Assembly: GCA_012269545.1 (NCBI GenBank)
Contig: JAAXKB010000037.1
Span: 21,764 to 85,763, forward strand
Origin: Gammaproteobacteria bacterium
Lineage (GTDB): Bacteria; Pseudomonadota; Gammaproteobacteria; Pseudomonadales; Azotimanducaceae
Direction of reading: 5' to 3'
Length of the DNA stretch: 64,000 nt
The position numbers and the translations under genes are program-made. Within the stretch, counting starts at the first letter, position 1; each line of letters begins with the position of its first letter. Below the pieces are notes generated by a model. It was given only the letters and a program-made list of their open reading frames with translations, was not told the origin of the DNA and did no database searches. This document shows positions 34,640 to 43,276 of the stretch, one piece after another.

Positions 34640-35947
34640 TCAGCTATTCTGTCCGTGTCGTTGGGCTGCCCAGTAGACCGCTCCGCCCAGTAAAATCAGC
34701 GCCAAAGCCATTAACCCCTCCAGAGGCCGCTCCGACACCAGATATATGAGGGTCCATAGAATGATGACGGTGTAGACCAGCATCGGCAGCGGATACCAGG
34801 GCATGCTGAAGGGACGCGGTAAATCCGGCTCACGCAGTCGCAGAATCAACACACCCACCACCGTGACCAGGGAATTGAGGGCAAGGATTGCACCGGAAAA
34901 AACGATAATCTGTTCGAAGCTGGAGGTGATGATGAGCAGCAACGTTAGCGAAACCTGCACCGCTACCGCCACCGCGGGTACGCCGCTGGCCGTTGTTCGC
35001 GACAGCATGCCCAATACATTGAAGTCTTCGCCCATAACTTGAAGAGCTCTGGGACCGGCAAGCAACATGGCGCTGACGGTTGAAACCAACAAAATGCCCA
35101 GCATGCCGCCGATCAGCGACGCGCCAGTCGGGCCAAAGGCATAGTCTGCTACAACATAGCCGATCTCGATTTTCCCCATCATGGCCTGCATCGGCGCAAC
35201 GCTCAGGAACATCGCATGCAGCGCCAGATACAAAAGTGTTACTGCAGCTGTCCCGAAGATTAAAATTCGAGGCAAATTCTTGGCGGAATTGTCGACTTCG
35301 CCACTGAGATAGGTGGCTGCATTCCAACCCGTATAAGCATAGTTCACGTAAATCAGAGCCACCGCGAAACCACCGGTGCCAATCAAGGCCAGATCCGCTG
35401 TCTCCGGCAGCCAATCGACCGCTTGCAGAGTTTCGACCTGCCACCAGGCCAGCGCCATAAACAGCAGGATCAGGGCGATTTTGATGGCTGTGAATACCTG
35501 CTGAAAGGCACTGGAGCCACTGCGGCTGCCTAGGTGGATGGCGCCAATGCCCGTGACCAATACCACGCTGGTCGCCACCACGTGCAGCTCTGGGAATACA
35601 GACTTCAGGTAGGTGGCTGCGGTTATCGCGGCGGCGGCGGTTGGCGCGGAAAAGCCCACGGTGACGGAAATCCAACCGGAAACAAAGCCCGCCCCCGGAT
35701 GGTAGATACGGCTCAGAAAGTTGTATTCCCCGCCAGAACGCGGCAACGCGGCACCAAGTTCCGCATAACACAGGGCGCCACACAGAGCCACGATACCCCC
35801 AATCAACCACAGCAGCAGGATGATCCCTGCGTGCTGAATGTCTAACAGCTGAAAACCCAAACTCGTGAACACGCCGGTGCCAACCATGTTGGCAATCACT
35901 AAGGTAATGGCCGTACGCTGACTAAACTTTTGATTCGATTGACTCAT
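34640..35947 (-). CDS. APC-family amino-acid permease
   Basis: This 435-residue membrane protein has about 12 hydrophobic segments. The first carries the unwound-helix motif VIANMVGTGVFTSLGFQL (TM1), and PRSGGEYNFLSRIYHPGAGFVSGWISV marks TM2-3. ALIYVNYAYTGWNAATYLSGEVDN is the TM6 substrate-site region. This is the LAT/APC type that exchanges or imports amino acids. The gene is 81 bp upstream of the enoyl-CoA hydratase and may head the long minus-strand gene run down to 26.6 kb. Confidence 0.9.
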   Translation of the reverse strand: MSQSNQKFSQRTAITLVIANMVGTGVFTSLGFQLLDIQHAGIILLLWLIGGIVALCGALCYAELGAALPRSGGEYNFLSRIYHPGAGFVSGWISVTVGFSAPTAAAAITAATYLKSVFPELHVVATSVVLVTGIGAIHLGSRSGSSAFQQVFTAIKIALILLFMALAWWQVETLQAVDWLPETADLALIGTGGFAVALIYVNYAYTGWNAATYLSGEVDNSAKNLPRILIFGTAAVTLLYLALHAMFLSVAPMQAMMGKIEIGYVVADYAFGPTGASLIGGMLGILLVSTVSAMLLAGPRALQVMGEDFNVLGMLSRTTASGVPAVAVAVQVSLTLLLIITSSFEQIIVFSGAILALNSLVTVVGVLILRLREPDLPRPFSMPWYPLPMLVYTVIILWTLIYLVSERPLEGLMALALILLGGAVYWAAQRHGQNS

Positions 35948-36059
35948 TTGTGCCCCTGTTGGTCACTGGCGCGGCGATGTGTTTTTCCATTCTTCTCTGG
36001 GGTTAGGGAACCCTCTTCCGCCATACTGACGGATTGTTGCCCTGTTAGGTGAATCATAT

Positions 36060-36548
36060 ATGCCAACCACTGCTTTCGATAACGCGATGATATTACGGCC
36101 GGCTGCCGCAGACGACGAATCTCAGATCATTGCCCTACTGCCCTATCTTGCAGACTTCACCATTCCTCCAAGGCGTCAACCCGAACACCTGTGGGCTGGC
36201 GATGCTGAGATGGCCCGAGCCATTCTGTCCGGCCAAACCGAGTTGTCCTTTATCGATGTCGCTGCCGATGATAGCGGTACGATTGCCGGGCTGATTATGG
36301 TGAGCCTGCGGGAAGAGATGCTCAGCCACGATCCCAGCGCGCATCTCGAGGCGATTGTCGTCGATCCGCGAGCACGTGGTACGGGCCTGGGCAAGCGCCT
36401 GATGCAGCACTGCGAGGCACGCGTACGTGATCTGGGTGCGACCTCTTTGACCCTGCATGTATTTCAACGCAACGAACGGGCCAGAGCGCTATACGCCGCA
36501 GAAGATTTTGATGAGGAATTGATTCGAGCGATCAAGTGGTTGGATTAG
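36060..36548 (+). CDS. GNAT-family N-acetyltransferase
   Basis: This 162-residue acetyl-CoA-dependent transferase has the acetyl-CoA-binding motif A in LEAIVVDPRARGTGLGKRLMQHCEARVRDLGATSLTL (R-x-x-G-x-G) and the motif B tail FQRNERARALYAAEDFDEELIRAIKWL. The substrate is unknown. It is transcribed alone, divergent from the APC permease. No strong ribosome site is visible before ATG 36060; an internal ATG (36087) is a possible alternative. Confidence 0.85.
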   Translation: MPTTAFDNAMILRPAAADDESQIIALLPYLADFTIPPRRQPEHLWAGDAEMARAILSGQTELSFIDVAADDSGTIAGLIMVSLREEMLSHDPSAHLEAIVVDPRARGTGLGKRLMQHCEARVRDLGATSLTLHVFQRNERARALYAAEDFDEELIRAIKWLD

Positions 36549-36637
36549 GGTGCTCAGCAGCATGCGATTTTGCTGGAGCCACACGCTTTGCTGACGCTTC
36601 ATGTTGGAACGTGAAACGTCAGCGAGCGGTGAGAAGG

Positions 36638-37435
36638 CTACTGGCCTCTATAGTTGCCCGGTCGCTTTTCGAAAAAGGCTGCAACGGCTTCATGATGATC
36701 GGGTTCCGCATGACAGATCGCTTGATAGCCCGCAGACTTGTCCAGCAGTTCATCTAGCGACGCGTTTTGACTGGCGCGCATGAGTTGTTTGGTTAGGCGC
36801 ACCGCATGAGGTGGATTGGCTGCTATGCCAGCAGCCAACGTCTGTGCCCGCTCGACCAAGGCTTCGGGTTCGACAACCTCAGAGACCAGTCCCATTTGCA
36901 GTGCTGCTTCAGCTTGCACTGGCTCGCCGGCAAAGGCCATCAGACAGGCATTGGAATAGCCGACCGCTCGCGGCAAAAACCACGCGCCGCCGTCGCCGGG
37001 AATAAGGCCCAATTTGGCAAAGCTCTCAGCGAACATGGCCTTGGTGCTGGCAATGCGTATGTCGCACATGGTTGCTAAGTCACATCCGGCGCCTACCGCT
37101 GGTCCATTTACCGCGGCAATAATCGGAACATTCAAACTGTAGATGGCGCGAGGGATACGCTGAATCCCTTTCCGATAGGCTTCAGCCTGATCCATAGGAT
37201 CGCCGGCAAACATACCGGTGCGGTCGCGCATATCCTTCACGTTACCGCCAGCACAAAACGCCGTGCCCTCTCCGGTTAACACCACGGCGCGAATCGACAT
37301 GTTGTCGTTAATCTCTTGGCAGACCTCTACGATATCGTTGAACTGCTCAGCACCGGTCAACGCATTGCGGGTTTCTGGGCTCGACATGGTTAGGGTCAGT
37401 ACGTGGTTATCAACAGATCGAGTTAAAAAGGCCAT
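36638..37435 (-). CDS. enoyl-CoA hydratase/isomerase (crotonase family)
   Basis: From ATG 37435 (MAFLTRSVDNHVLTLTMSSPETRNALTG) the protein has 265 residues, the family norm; the open frame upstream to 37579 overlaps the next gene. Oxyanion segments are LTGEGTAFCAGGNVKDM and NGPAVGAGCDLATMCDIRIA, followed by FAKLGLIPGDGGAWFLPRAVG with the catalytic-side acidic residue. A TGGAG ribosome site supports the start. The second crotonase of the window, it lies 79 bp after the D-aminoacylase gene on the same strand. Confidence 0.9.
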   Translation of the reverse strand: MAFLTRSVDNHVLTLTMSSPETRNALTGAEQFNDIVEVCQEINDNMSIRAVVLTGEGTAFCAGGNVKDMRDRTGMFAGDPMDQAEAYRKGIQRIPRAIYSLNVPIIAAVNGPAVGAGCDLATMCDIRIASTKAMFAESFAKLGLIPGDGGAWFLPRAVGYSNACLMAFAGEPVQAEAALQMGLVSEVVEPEALVERAQTLAAGIAANPPHAVRLTKQLMRASQNASLDELLDKSAGYQAICHAEPDHHEAVAAFFEKRPGNYRGQ

Positions 37436-37514
37436 GAACACTCCAGTTTCTTTGAATTGATACTGCGGCATCAACGCCGCGTTATTGGGCAATGCTAACG
37501 TATTTTGCCGGACT

Positions 37515-39011
37515 CTAGTGCCCGAATGGCGGCCGGCGATAGCGAAGCATTTGGCCGCTGCCCACACCGCTGTGTTCACCAGCCTCTAAAGCGATATGGC
37601 CGTTTACCACGACCATATCGATACCCGAAGCCTCGGTTTTGGGCTCATCATAAGTGGCCTCGTCAATGACAACGTCTGGTTGAAACAGCAGTAGGTCTGC
37701 CCAGTAACCGGACTTGATTTGACCCCGTTCGCCAAGTCCGAAGGTTTTGGCTGACAAAGATGTCATCCGCCGAATTGCTTCCGGCAAGGACAGGACGCTG
37801 CGTTCCCTGACATAGTGACCGAGCACTCGGGGGAATGTGCCGAACAGACGCGGGTGAGGTTTGCCGCGCAGGTCAGGAATGCCATCGCTTCCCACCATCA
37901 TGTCGGCGTAGGCCAAATTGGTCTCTACATCGGCTTCGTCAATAATGAAGTGGATACATAGAGTTCGATCACCAAACGGCGCAGTCAGGATCTTAATCAC
38001 CAGATCCGTCAACGAGATATTTTCCTCCGCTGCGATGTCGACCAGCATGCGCCCCTCGTATGCGCGGAACGCTTTACAGCTGGCGATACGCACCACTTCC
38101 GCGAGTTCCTCGCTGACCCGGTCAAGGTTGAAGTATTCGATCATGCGTCCACTGCCTGCGGTATAGGGATACACGTCCAAGGTCACGGGTTGGCCCTCGC
38201 GCAACGCTGCATCTACGCGCTGAAGGGACTCTTTGACCTTGCCCCAGTTCCCTTTGCCCGCGGCTTTGTGATGAGAAATGTGCAGATGCACGCCTCCATC
38301 CCGAGCGATTTGTAAACTCTCGTCAACGGCTTCCAGCAGACGATCCCCTTCATTGCGCATGTGCGTGGTATACAGGGCATCAAAGGGGGCGGCCATCTTC
38401 GCCAACTCGGTGACTTCCTCAGTATCGCTGAATCGACCGGGCCGATAGATCAAACCACTGGAAAAACCACAGGCACCCTGTTCCAGAGCGTGGGTCACAT
38501 GCCCCTGCATTTCTCTGAGCTGGCTATCCGTCGGTGCGCTCTTGCTGTCGCCCATCACCAGCGACCGCACCGTGTTATGTCCCACCAACATCATGTTATT
38601 GATCGCAGGCCGCCGCGCTAAGGCCGCAGCGTAGTATCCGTCGAGATCCGTAAATTCACCTTCCAGACCGGCCAAAATGCCACCGCTGGCGGCCACTGAG
38701 TCCTTGGTGGGGTCCGCTGGGATCGCCGAAAACCCGCAGTTGCCGCTGACCACTGTGGTGACGCCTTGTGACAGCTTGAACTCCATGCCCGGATGTCGGA
38801 AAAAGGCACCGTCATCGTGGGCGTGGGTATCAATCAGGCCCGGACTCAGCACCGCGCCATTGCCCACCACCTCTCGGCCGCCGCTGACCAGACCTTCGGT
38901 TACCGTCCCTACTTCGTTGATTCGGCCATCACGTACACTGACGTCGCCCACCCATTCGGGACTACCGCTGCCATCCAGAATTCGTACCTGCCGGAAAATC
39001 AGATCGTTCAT
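37515..39011 (-). CDS. D-aminoacylase/N-acyl-D-amino-acid deacylase family amidohydrolase
   Basis: The 498-residue enzyme of the amidohydrolase superfamily shows the N-terminal LIFRQVRILDGSGSPEWVGDVSVRDGRI, the metal-binding GLIDTHAHDD, the Cys in VVSGNCGFSAIP typical of D-aminoacylases, the His ligands in THMRNEGDRLLEAVDE and HLHISHHKAAGKGNWG, and the Asp in VGSDGIPD. Members hydrolyse N-acyl-D-amino acids or related amides. AGGAG lies before the ATG. It lies 28 bp after the GMC oxidoreductase on the same strand; the link between the two is unclear. Confidence 0.88.
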   Translation of the reverse strand: MNDLIFRQVRILDGSGSPEWVGDVSVRDGRINEVGTVTEGLVSGGREVVGNGAVLSPGLIDTHAHDDGAFFRHPGMEFKLSQGVTTVVSGNCGFSAIPADPTKDSVAASGGILAGLEGEFTDLDGYYAAALARRPAINNMMLVGHNTVRSLVMGDSKSAPTDSQLREMQGHVTHALEQGACGFSSGLIYRPGRFSDTEEVTELAKMAAPFDALYTTHMRNEGDRLLEAVDESLQIARDGGVHLHISHHKAAGKGNWGKVKESLQRVDAALREGQPVTLDVYPYTAGSGRMIEYFNLDRVSEELAEVVRIASCKAFRAYEGRMLVDIAAEENISLTDLVIKILTAPFGDRTLCIHFIIDEADVETNLAYADMMVGSDGIPDLRGKPHPRLFGTFPRVLGHYVRERSVLSLPEAIRRMTSLSAKTFGLGERGQIKSGYWADLLLFQPDVVIDEATYDEPKTEASGIDMVVVNGHIALEAGEHSGVGSGQMLRYRRPPFGH

Positions 39012-39039
39012 GCTGTGCTCCTACTATTACTTGATGGCT

Positions 39040-40593
39040 TTACAGACCGTAGGCGGTCGCTCGGGTACGCACCCACTCTCCGATCTGCTCACCAATCATA
39101 AAACAGGTCAGATTCGTATTGGCCCGCGGCACAGATGGTATGATCGATGCATCTGCTACCACCAGCTGCTCCACCCCATGACAGCGCCCCATGGCATCCA
39201 CCACCGCCATCGGATCTTCGGACGGGCCCATTTTTGCGGTACCGCAGGGATGGTATCCAGAGCCAGAAAACTTCCGGCACAACTGCTGCAGATCCTGCAA
39301 GGAGCTGCCCCGCGACAGATCAGGAAAGGTTACTTCTTGGATCATGTCGGCCAAGGCTCCGACCCGTGTAAACGCTAGGGCATCGCGCATACAGGACGCC
39401 AGCCGGCTGGCATCGCGGTGATCCTCACAGAAGCGGTTATGCAGCAAGGGTGCGGTAAAGGTGCCCGTATCAGCCAGCGTTAAGTGGCCGCGCCCGTATT
39501 GGTACTCCAGCACTGGGGCGAGCATGAACAGCGGCGGCCCGCCGGGACGACCGGCAAAACTGATCTGTTCGATTTGCAGGTCGTTGCGCTTGTCAGAGCC
39601 CTCGGCGGTATAGCGCAATATGGTTTGAATAATCGGCCGATCAAAATCAATTAAGGATGGATCTCGCACTTCGCACACCACACCGAGAGCGGGATGGTCA
39701 GATAAATTTTGACCCACGCCCGGAGACTGTCGAACCGTCTCTACCCCTAAGTGCTGCAATTGATCCTGCGGACCAATACCCGAGCGCAGCAACAAAGTCG
39801 GGGACATCAGCGCTCCTGCGCTGAGAATCACCAGTCGGGCACCGATGATGCTGACTCCCTCGCCATCAGCGGCAGAACTGGGTTGTATTTCGACACCGGT
39901 GCAACGAGCGCCCTTGAACAGCAAGCGTCTGACGCTGGTATCCGGTCGCACGGTGAGATTTGGGCGAATACGTGCCGGTGCCAAATAGCCCACCGCGGCA
40001 GAGATTCGCAGCCGTCCCAGCTTGTTCATAGGCTGCGGGCCTGCACCGTATCCGTTGGGGTCGTTGGCATCCGGGCAACAGGGGTAACCCAGCACATCGG
40101 CCGACTCCAGAAAGGCTTGATGCTGCGGCTCCAACTCATTTGCAGGGTAGCGACGAATGGTGATTGGCCCACTGTCGCCGTGGTAATCCTCATTGCCAAA
40201 ATCCAGATCACGTTCCAGACGTTTGAATGCCGGTAACACCGATGTCCAGTTCCAGCCGGCGTTACCCTCTTGAGCCCAATCATCGTAATCCTCAGGCATA
40301 CCGCGCAGGGCAATGGTGGTATTCACTGCAGAAGAACCACCGACAACCCGGCCGCGCGGGAAGCGATCCTTTCGCCCTTGAGTGGGTTCGTAAGCAAAAC
40401 CCCAATCGTGCGCGGTATAGGAATTGTTGTGCGAATTGATGAGGTCATCTGGTGTATCCGCCAGCAGCGGATAATCTGGGCCGGCTTCCAGCAAGCATAC
40501 GTTCAGATTGGGGTCCTCGCTGACTCGAGCTGCGATGGCGCAGCCAGCACTGCCTGCACCAACAATCAGCACATCAAAGTGATCTTCTTGCAT
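39040..40593 (-). CDS. GMC-family FAD oxidoreductase (choline/alcohol dehydrogenase type)
   Basis: This 517-residue flavoprotein has the FAD site FDVLIVGAGSAGCAIAARVSE, the GMC signatures PRGRVVGGSSAVNTTIALRG and VILSAGALMSPTLLLRSGIGP, and the C-terminal active-site segment SGSGYHPCGTAKMGPSEDPMAVVD with the catalytic His. DASIIPSVPRANTNLTCFMIGEQIGEW closes the FAD domain. It oxidises an alcohol; the substrate is unknown. AGGGAG precedes the ATG. It is divergent from mobA over 72 bp. Confidence 0.92.
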   Translation of the reverse strand: MQEDHFDVLIVGAGSAGCAIAARVSEDPNLNVCLLEAGPDYPLLADTPDDLINSHNNSYTAHDWGFAYEPTQGRKDRFPRGRVVGGSSAVNTTIALRGMPEDYDDWAQEGNAGWNWTSVLPAFKRLERDLDFGNEDYHGDSGPITIRRYPANELEPQHQAFLESADVLGYPCCPDANDPNGYGAGPQPMNKLGRLRISAAVGYLAPARIRPNLTVRPDTSVRRLLFKGARCTGVEIQPSSAADGEGVSIIGARLVILSAGALMSPTLLLRSGIGPQDQLQHLGVETVRQSPGVGQNLSDHPALGVVCEVRDPSLIDFDRPIIQTILRYTAEGSDKRNDLQIEQISFAGRPGGPPLFMLAPVLEYQYGRGHLTLADTGTFTAPLLHNRFCEDHRDASRLASCMRDALAFTRVGALADMIQEVTFPDLSRGSSLQDLQQLCRKFSGSGYHPCGTAKMGPSEDPMAVVDAMGRCHGVEQLVVADASIIPSVPRANTNLTCFMIGEQIGEWVRTRATAYGL

Positions 40594-40665
40594 TTGCCAC
40601 TCCCTTCCTCAGCTCGAAAGCCCCGATTGAATCAAAGCCCCTGCCGTGATGATAGTCTTGCAACC

Positions 40666-41265
40666 ATGGAAAAAGTCTTGAAGACAATCAATGAAATCAG
40701 CGCCTTGGTATTGTGCGGCGGTGAGGGACGGCGTTTTGGCGGTGCCGATAAGCCATTGGCGGTGTTCAATGGCGACTTAGGGACACGGCCCATGGTGGAT
40801 TATGTGATCCACCGCCTGCCGGAGCACTCTCGCGTATTCATCAGTGCCAACCGCAATTTCGATCAATATGCCCTGCGCGGACGCGTCGTGCTCGACGAAG
40901 AAACCGCGCTCAGCCAGAGAGGTCCGCTGGTGGGAATCTATGCCGGCATGCTGGCCTGTCCTACCCCTTGGCTGCTGGTCTGTCCCGGTGATATGCCCTT
41001 ACTGCCCGAGGGCTGGTACCAGCCCCTCGTCACCGCGGATTGCGCCGCAGCAGTCTCAAGAGTGCTGCACGACGGCGAACGACTGCAGTCTCTGCTGTGC
41101 TTGATACCAACGGTGCTGACCGCGGCACTGGGTGCCTACATTCGCTCAGGAGGCAAGAGCGTTAAGGAATGGCATGCCATGCATGACGCCGCCATTATTT
41201 CTGTCAGCGAAAGCCAACGCGCCTTCGCTAATATCAATACTCAGGCGGAGCTGGATGCTCTTTAG
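40666..41265 (+). CDS. mobA: molybdenum cofactor guanylyltransferase
   Basis: MobA attaches GMP from GTP to molybdopterin-Mo to give the MGD cofactor of formate dehydrogenases, nitrate reductases and relatives. From ATG 40666 the protein has 199 residues (family about 190-200). It begins with the nucleotidyltransferase signature ALVLCGGEGRRFGGADKPLAVF and has LLVCPGDMPLLP for the metal Asp and a C-terminal RAFANINTQAELDAL. The open frame upstream overlaps the GMC gene and is not used. It converges on bfr one base after its stop. Confidence 0.9.
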   Translation: MEKVLKTINEISALVLCGGEGRRFGGADKPLAVFNGDLGTRPMVDYVIHRLPEHSRVFISANRNFDQYALRGRVVLDEETALSQRGPLVGIYAGMLACPTPWLLVCPGDMPLLPEGWYQPLVTADCAAAVSRVLHDGERLQSLLCLIPTVLTAALGAYIRSGGKSVKEWHAMHDAAIISVSESQRAFANINTQAELDAL

Positions 41266-41266
41266 G

Positions 41267-41740
41267 CTACTCGCCCATTTGCGCCTGCACGTAGTTTTCT
41301 ATGCCCGTCTTTTCGATCAAGCCCAATTGGGTCTCTATCCAGTCCACGTGTTCCTCTTCTGAGATCAATATGCTGTTGAAAAGGTCACGGCTGACGAAGT
41401 CTCCGCAGGCTTCACAATCGACGATGGCGGCGCGAAGATCCGGCACGGCAATCATCTCAAGCGCCAGGTCACATTCGAGCATTTCTTTTACGTTTTGACC
41501 GATCATGAGTTTCCCTAAGTCCTGTAGGTTGGGCAAACCCTCTAAAAACAGAATGCGCTCGATGATGGAATCCGCATGCTTCATCTCGTCGACGGACTCT
41601 TCCATCTCCATCTTGCCCAATTTCTTCAAACCCCAATCGTCCAGCATTTTCGCGTGCAGAAAATACTGATTAATCGCGGTCAGCTCGTTCTTAAGTACGG
41701 TATTGAGGTGTCCGATGACTTTGGAATCTAAACTTTTCAT
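41267..41740 (-). CDS. bfr: bacterioferritin
   Basis: This 157-residue heme-containing iron-storage ferritin has ferroxidase ligands Glu19 ([15 protein letters not shown]), Glu52 and His55 ([27 protein letters not shown]), with Met53 as the inter-subunit heme ligand. A second Glu/His pair lies in [19 protein letters not shown]. All key positions of E. coli Bfr are kept. TAGGAG lies 8 bases before the ATG. It is divergent from bfd, with two Fur-like sites in the shared region, so iron control is likely. Confidence 0.94.
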   Translation of the reverse strand: MKSLDSKVIGHLNTVLKNELTAINQYFLHAKMLDDWGLKKLGKMEMEESVDEMKHADSIIERILFLEGLPNLQDLGKLMIGQNVKEMLECDLALEMIAVPDLRAAIVDCEACGDFVSRDLFNSILISEEEHVDWIETQLGLIEKTGIENYVQAQMGE

Positions 41741-41830
41741 CCAAGAGGCTCCTAATTATTTCGTCCCTGACAATGCATGAAAGCGCAAAAAACATCAACA
41801 AATTATTACGTAAGTTATTGTTTTGTAACG

Positions 41831-41895
41831 ATAATTACTATTATTGGCGCATACTAGTCAGAGCGGTATTGATATCAAGAATGATTTGCATTTAG
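41831..41895. promoter_or_regulatory. two Fur-like inverted repeats between bfr and bfd
   Basis: The AT-rich divergent region holds ATAAT-TACT-ATTAT at 41831-41844 and AATGATTTGCATT within 41880-41892, with inverted AATG/CATT arms. Both resemble halves of the Fur consensus (GATAATGATAATCATTATC). Their position between two iron-storage genes makes Fur binding a reasonable inference; the exact limits are uncertain. Confidence 0.5.
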
Positions 41896-41928
41896 AATAC
41901 CGGCCACCATTCAGATGCCTGCAAATTT

Positions 41929-42180
41929 ATGTACATTTGTTTATGTAAAGCTGTGACCGACCACGACATTGAAGCCTCCGTTTTGGCTGGAGCGCAGTCG
42001 CTATCTCAGGTGCAGAAGCAACTCGCGGTGAGCACTGGCTGCGGCCGCTGCGAATCCGCTGCCCAGCTCGTCGTCGATCAAACCTTGGCTAAGGCTGCCA
42101 GCGGGCAGTTTAACGGGTCAGGGCTTAACATCACTGAGCTGAATTCTGCTGATCTGGCCGCTCTGGTTTACGCCGCTTAA
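41929..42180 (+). CDS. bfd: bacterioferritin-associated ferredoxin
   Basis: This 83-residue 2Fe-2S protein binds bacterioferritin and reduces its core to release iron. Cluster ligands are Cys4 and Cys6 (MYICLCKAVTDHDI) with Cys38 and Cys41 (STGCGRCESAAQ), exactly the Bfd spacing. The C-terminal 20 residues (GLNITELNSADLAALVYAA) extend past the usual 64-residue E. coli length. It is divergent from bfr, as in many gammaproteobacteria. Confidence 0.93.
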   Translation: MYICLCKAVTDHDIEASVLAGAQSLSQVQKQLAVSTGCGRCESAAQLVVDQTLAKAASGQFNGSGLNITELNSADLAALVYAA

Positions 42181-42318
42181 GCCCGTTCGCTTAGTAAGTC
42201 CCGGCGCTCCCGCTGGCACTGATGCCCTACTGCCCTTGCTCTTCTTCACCGTGCCTAGTCTGTTGTCTTACAGTGCGATCTGTTAGGTTGCTGACGTATC
42301 GCAATTCTCGCTAAGAGT

Positions 42319-43269
42319 TTGAATGTGCCCAGTCGACCTCCCGTAGATTATATTGAACGCACCACAGTCCTTTATTCGAGTCTGGGGCACGCACCCTATC
42401 ATTGGGTCAGCCACACCGACCAACCCCCTTGGCATGCGCTAAATAAGCCGTTGAGTGCGTGCAAACTTGGCGTTATCGCGTCAGGTGGTATCTATCGCCA
42501 CGGCCAAGTTGCCTTTCACTACAAGGATGACATCAGCTACCGTCAAATTCCGGTATCAACTGCAGCAGACGAACTGCGCATAACACACTTTGCCTACGAC
42601 CTCAGCGCAGCGCGCACCGACCCCAACGCCGTGCTGCCACTGCAGGCTCTGAATGAATTGGTCGATAGAGGCCGCATCAGTGCCCTTGCGCCGAATGCGC
42701 TGACGTTTATGGGCGGGATTTATTCCGCGCGTAAGGTGCGCGATACGCTAGCGCCGGCCTTGGTTGCTGAACTGCAAAAAGACGAAGTAGATCTCGCGCT
42801 GCTGATCCCGGTCTGACCCGTCTGTCATCAGTCCGTCGGACTGATCGCAAGAGCTCTTGAGGTTGCGGGAATCGCTACTTTGAGTTTGTCCAGTGCCCGC
42901 TCCATTACGCAGTCGGTTGGCACACCACGGGCCCTGTATTTGGACTATCCTCTTGGCCAGACAGCCGGCCGCGCCGGGGATTTGGATGAGCAACGTCAAA
43001 TTTTGGAACTCGCTTGCCATAGCTTTGAAAACATGAGCCATCCCGGCAGCATCGTCGATCTGCCCATGCGTTGGTCCGAAGACGATGCTTGGAAGGACAT
43101 GGTCATGCGGCCACACACTGAGAATGACGGCGAGCTATCCGATGATGCCAGCGTGCTGGCCGGAGACCAGCGCAGGGAGCGGTATGACACGCCTCAGTAT
43201 CAGCATGCCGAAGACGCCTTGACGGCAGACCCAAACTGCCCAACCTGTATTTTTCTGCCGCAGGACTAG
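42319..43269 (+). CDS. GrdB-like selenoprotein (glycine/sarcosine/betaine/D-proline reductase family), in-frame TGA = Sec
   Basis: One 316-codon frame runs from TTG 42319 (GTG 42325 is an alternative) to TAG 43269, interrupted only by TGA at 42814-42816, codon 166. Before it lies HFAYDLSAARTDPNAVLPL, TFMGGIYSARKVRD and LALLIPV; after it PVCHQSVGLIARALE, LSSARSIT and YLDYPLGQTAGR. Both halves belong to one GrdB/PrdB-like protein. The TGA falls in a U-P-V-C motif, the redox-active selenocysteine site of the family. A bacterial SECIS-like hairpin follows at 18 nt. In Clostridia such proteins cleave glycine, betaine or proline; in this apparently aerobic host the substrate is unknown. Ordinary gene callers would report two truncated genes here. 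selA, selB and selD are not in the window. Confidence 0.85.
42827..42845 (+). promoter_or_regulatory. bacterial SECIS-like hairpin downstream of the UGA
   Basis: ATCAGTCC (42827-42834) and GGACTGAT (42838-42845) form a perfect 8-bp stem closed by the loop GTC. The loop begins 18 nt after the TGA and its first base is G. Both points fit the known rules for bacterial SECIS elements, in which a G near the start of the apical loop and a short fixed distance allow SelB to bind. It is coding sequence as well. Confidence 0.75.
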
Positions 43270-43276
43270 GCACGCC

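Noticed and set aside
34830-35810. 326-codon minus-strand frame inside the APC permease
   Set aside because: It is a frame-shifted shadow of a clear membrane transporter; Arg-rich with no hydrophobic segments.
42814-42816. TGA as an ordinary nonsense mutation giving two pseudogene fragments
   Set aside because: The frame continues for 150 codons with conserved family sequence, the TGA is at the known Sec site, and a fitting hairpin follows.
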